Shown: one piece after another, positions 60,210 to 64,000 of the stretch
How the letters are laid out: each line of letters opens with the position of its first letter
How positions within the stretch are numbered: position 1 is the stretch's first letter
NCBI RefSeq assembly: GCF_008831285.2
Contig: NC_045142.1
Coordinates: 26,983,876 to 27,047,875, forward strand
DNA from: Nymphaea colorata
Lineage: Eukaryota; Streptophyta; Magnoliopsida; Nymphaeales; Nymphaeaceae
Direction: 5' to 3'
DNA: 64,000 bases
The notes under the pieces: model-generated
What the model saw: the letters and a program-made list of their open reading frames with translations, nothing else
What the model was told of the DNA's origin: nothing
The model's database searches: none
Position numbers and translations under genes: made by a program

Positions 60210-62098
60210 CAGTTCCGTATCGGTCAGCCTATATCGGCTATTCATGCAGCATGCTTTAAGAAAAGCCGATTAAAAAAAAAAGCATCTAAAGCAGTCAAAT
60301 GCATAAGGAAGAAAATAAGAAAGGAAAATTGCCGACGATTCGCTAATAGGGAACGGAGTCCCTTCTCGGAAAAGGTGATCGGTAAACGGTGGGTGGTCGG
60401 ACTCTCACGACCACCACCGTTTCCCGATCCCTTGAAAATCGAGGATAAGCGTTAGGAAGATCGGATGGCGATCTCTCTCACCATGGGGGCCCGGCAGTTG
60501 GACCTCAATAATTCTTTAAATGGACTTCCCTCGATTCCTACTCCGATGTCGACGGCCCCCCCGCATTAATCTCTGCGATCCGGAGAATAGGAGTGGTTTC
60601 CGTTTTATATGGCCGGTTGTTCAAAAATGTTTCTCCTCTTCCGCTACCCACATCTGCAAAGTCCTCGAGCTTTGGACACGCGCCTTAGAATGGCACACCC
60701 AACAGCCCAACCATTTTTGTCTTCTTAGTTTAGTGACCACTGATCTGCGATCCCGCACGCAGTACCAGAGTCGGGGGAAGTTCAACCAGAGTCTATAATG
60801 TAGTTCTTCCCCCAGTGAACGGCATCTTACGTTGTAAAGTTCTCTGCAGGAATCGTGTGGTTCTTTTGAGTCCTTTGTCTGCGTAGTCTTTTTCCTTTTT
60901 TAATTTTTTAAGTTATCTGCTTAGCAGAACAAGGTATTGCTTAGCAGGGCTGGAAAGCAATGCTTTCTAGTGTATGCTAGAATATGAGAAAAATAAAGGA
61001 ATAGCTTCTTTTGTGGTTGGATTGGTGACTGAGAAAGCAAAAGATGAGGGATGAAACTTGCCAAGGCTCAGATTACTGATTATTTACGCTCTACGGAGTG
61101 TTAATCTAACGCTAAGGCGACAAGTGCCCATTTTTTATTAACCCACGCCAATAACTTATCCGCCATTATGGAGAAAATGGGGGAAAAAAAAAGGTTCCCC
61201 ATTGAACCAGTAAAAGCATCTGAGATAGATAAATATTGAGCCCACCAACCTCCCCACTAGAGAACAAAACAAATAAAGAGAGAGAGAAAGTGTGTGTGAG
61301 AGATGGGCACATCATGCCTTGCTCCTGCTCTGCAATCTAAGTTTAATTCCGTTGAATTATTGACACCGGAAGAAGAACAGTGGCCATTGGCAAAAAGAAG
61401 AAATCAATATGGCTCTGGCTGTTTCTTCGTCAACCGACGCCATTTTCCAATTCCAAGGAAAATTGGTTACAGGACGAAGTAATCTTTATCCAATCTAACA
61501 AATCTTTAGACAATTCAACGGTCATTAGAGAAACAAACATACTAAGTGGCTTGGTTTTTGGAGGGTTGCTTGTCAATCCAAACAAGAGAAAAGTTAAAAG
61601 CTGTATTGCTTGGCGTTGGTATTCGTTTTTCTTGCAGTTTAACTCAGTGAGAAACTCCGTTGGCATCCCACTGTGGGTTTTGGACCCGATAGCCAGTAGA
61701 AAAAAATGAATAAACAAAGCGTAATACAATATTTTGCTCCGGTGCTATATCATCACCTCATCAACGACCAAGGAGAACGACAAGAACGTCCAAATCTAAC
61801 GAAGAGACGTTGCTTTTTAGGTAGTTTGTTTCTGAGCCTTAGTTCATTAAGCGTGCACGAAGATCTCTCTCCTTGGGTCGCAAACATGAAGTTTGTCCAC
61901 CATTACGCATTCTTGAATCCATGAATCTAATGTGATGTTTTTCCACATGTGGCAAGAGATCCACACTAAAATCTGAGATTCATCAAACTAGAAATCCTGA
62001 CCTAAGCTCCACACTTGTGATCCTAGTTTTACTTTTTTCATTGAGAAAAAATCTAATTTAAAATCAAAGAGGAAAGGCTCTTCTATCTTATGTCCAAG
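58241..62098. other. Interval with possible gene remains and microsatellites
   Basis: GC-richer patches occur at 58400-58700 and 58990-59230. The second has a minus-strand frame ending near 58995 with a weak resemblance to plant DUF1218 membrane proteins, too weak to call. TA arrays lie at about 59455-59516 (followed by (TG)n) and 60170-60208. The frames at 60520-60798 and 61380-61709 are open but carry no recognised domain. Confidence 0.4.
59455..59532. repeat. (TA)n / (TG)n compound microsatellite
   Basis: A TA array with one CA interruption, followed by GTACG and a (TG)n run. Frames through it are artefacts. Confidence 0.93.
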
Positions 62099-62106
62099 GA
62101 TCTTAA

Positions 62107-62638
62107 TAGGGGTGAACAACACGAGCTCGACTCGTTAAAGCTCGGCTCGTGAACGAGTTTAAGCTGAGTCATTTGCTTAACGAGTCGAGCTCGATTTCAT
62201 GAGTCGACTCGTTCAAATAATCGAGTTGAGTTTGAACTCAACCCGTAGCTGCCAAGTCGAGCTTAATCGAGTTTGTCGAGCCTTAATCAAGTCGATATAC
62301 TCAAAGAGTTTACGAGTTTGTCAAGCCTTCTTAATCGAGTAAGCTCGAGCTTAACACGTAACGATGAATATCAATTCTGTTCAAACGAGTTTGTCGAGCT
62401 TTAATCGAGTTGAGCTCGAACTCAACACGTAACGATGAATATCAATTATATTCAAACGAGTTTGTCGAGCCTCCAATGAGTGGAGATCGAGCTCAACGTG
62501 TAACTGCCGAGTCGAGCTCGAGCTACTTCCGTCGAGCTATTCTCGAGCTTGAACCGAGTCGAGCTCAAAGTTTTTCATTAGTCAAGCCAAGCTCTAGCTA
62601 ATTGAACTTGAGCTCGACTCGGCTCATGTTCACCCCTA
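62107..62638. mobile_element. Non-autonomous hAT-type element (MITE) with 8-bp target duplication
   Basis: A 532-bp element with perfect 12-bp inverted ends TAGGGGTGAACA / TGTTCACCCCTA. It is flanked by the direct 8-bp repeat GATCTTAA (62099-62106 and 62639-62646), the duplication length of the hAT superfamily. The interior is built from recurring GAGCTCGA, TCGAGCTC and CGAGTTTGTCGAGC motifs and has no transposase. It would need a transposase in trans. Confidence 0.92.
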
Positions 62639-62646
62639 GATCTTAA

Positions 62647-64000
62647 TTCCTGGGAATTTAGATCAAAGTAATAAATAAAAGGCAATCAAACATCTGCAAA
62701 GTGAAACAACTTATGACCCAACTTGTTAGTTACTGAGGTTTCTACCTTGTCATGCCGAAATGGCAGGGCCCAGTCTAGTATTAATTGACTTCTTCCATCT
62801 TAGAAGCCTAACTTTATTCCCTAGTAGGTACAAGGAGAACTTGTTGGACACTATTAATATAATGGCCCGGGCATGGTTGGTGGATTTTGACCAAAATGTC
62901 TCCCCGGCTATATGTACCCGTGCGTGCAAGCATTGTTTTGCCGTTTCCATGTCAAAAACACAAGCCGCAAGGTAACGGCGCACCAATTTTGAAGGCTATT
63001 GCATTTTATAAAATGCATGCAACAAGAGGGGTCTTTGACCCCCTCAACGCCTCGTCCCCAAGATCAACATGAAAGGGTAATCCTTGATGAATCTGTATCC
63101 ACCGCAAAAACATTTGTCACAATTAAAGCTAACCTTAACACCAAACACAAGGGAAAGTACTTGATTCATAAACTACGTGTGGGCCTCTTGTAAAATTCAG
63201 ACAACCACTTAGTTTGAAGCTTCAGCGGCAGTTCTGGAGGAAACAATCGGCGCACCCACAGTTTCCATGGTATATGTATGAGCACCTCAAATATGTTTTA
63301 CATTAGAAATACATGGAGATCAGGCTGTCGCGTGCCCACAAATTTCAGATAACCATGGAGGAAGGCATCTCAAATGCAAGGGTGGTCAGAGATCCAGAAA
63401 AAAATAGACTCAAACCCGAGTAACAGTAGCCAAAAATCGAAGCCCAACATCTCAGTGGTCATCAGGGCCTACTTGGGGAACCACTGACCTACGGGAGAAG
63501 TTAGGGTTTGATGGAGGACGTGGCCTTAGATTAATGGAGTATTAGCAAGTCCGACCCGTTTTCCCTCCATTATAGGACAATAAAGTCTTCGGGAATACTC
63601 TTCTATCTGATTCGTTGAGGACAGTCTGAACCAGAAGCGTTGTCCCCGTGCTCTTTCCATGCCTACATCGGAGGAGCCCTTTAACGGTGAGACACTGAGG
63701 GCATCCACCTATGGTTGGAGCTTTTATTGTCTTTTCATGGCAGAGTTGCAACGGCTGCTGTGGGGGAGGGGACTACCCCAAGTTAGGTCAATCACACAAG
63801 CAGAAGCGTTGGAAGTCATTTGCATGAAACAACGGAAGAGAGATTCCTAAACCCACACACACTTGGAAGCTTTTCAAGAACAAGAAAAAGCATGTGCAAC
63901 CCTAAGAATAACCATCTCAGAAACAAAGACAGACACAAACATGCACGCTTTGCATATGGTCATGCATGTTATTGTGGCATATATATTAATTACATACAGG
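62647..64000. other. Right-hand end of the window, no gene recognised
   Basis: About 1.35 kb. Short open frames on both strands (for example 63526-63850) have no recognised domain. A palindrome GCATTTTATAAAATGC lies near 63001. It could be the flank of a gene beyond the window. Confidence 0.45.

Overview
The window is nuclear DNA of a flowering plant. It has spliced genes with GT-AG introns, a cytosolic-type tRNA-Ala, plant-specific families (LURP-one-related proteins, a TOPP-type PP1 phosphatase, plant cofactor-independent phosphoglycerate mutase) and Ty1/copia retrotransposons with an initiator-tRNA primer site. The species cannot be fixed from the sequence. Long TA, GA and CT microsatellites and wide AT-rich intergenic tracts separate the genes. 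All five protein genes I can support, and the copia copy at 49451-54168, lie on the minus strand; the tRNA and the two copia copies at 29876-38393 lie on the plus strand.

Layout. 424-1690: PP1 catalytic subunit (3 coding exons). 2271-4024: unexplained, with one possible orphan terminal exon. 4025-10684: phosphoglycerate mutase (9 coding exons, plus a probable leader intron at 10694-10973). 11165-11850: a possible inverted-repeat element. 12908-12980: tRNA-Ala(AGC). 16396-17150: first LOR gene. 17271-25673: intergenic DNA with several tandem duplications.

25674-38399 is a retrotransposon cluster. It starts with a 1.86-kb segment (flank plus LTR) that occurs again at 31824-33650. An antisense gag fragment and a 5'-truncated copia (29876-31823) follow. 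The cluster ends with a complete but inactivated copia (32988-38393) with two LTRs, a PBS and a 6-bp target duplication. 39532-43475: second LOR gene, whose single intron is about 3.3 kb and carries a (TA)40 tract. 43621-49364: intergenic DNA, including a 24-bp perfect hairpin.

49451-54168 is the most unusual object. It is a minus-strand copia copy whose ends match the genomic RNA (R-U5 ... U3-R) rather than integrated DNA, and it is flanked by an 86-bp direct repeat. This points to insertion of an RNA-form copy without normal LTR completion.

57733-58134 encodes a small secreted or membrane-anchored cysteine-rich protein. 62107-62638 is a non-autonomous hAT-type element with perfect 12-bp inverted ends and an 8-bp target duplication.

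The host genes do not form a pathway. They are housekeeping or signalling genes (phosphatase, glycolysis, tRNA) beside a dispersed pair of LOR paralogues that transposons have spread apart. Exon joins were checked by reading frame across every splice site, but no alignment or expression data were available.
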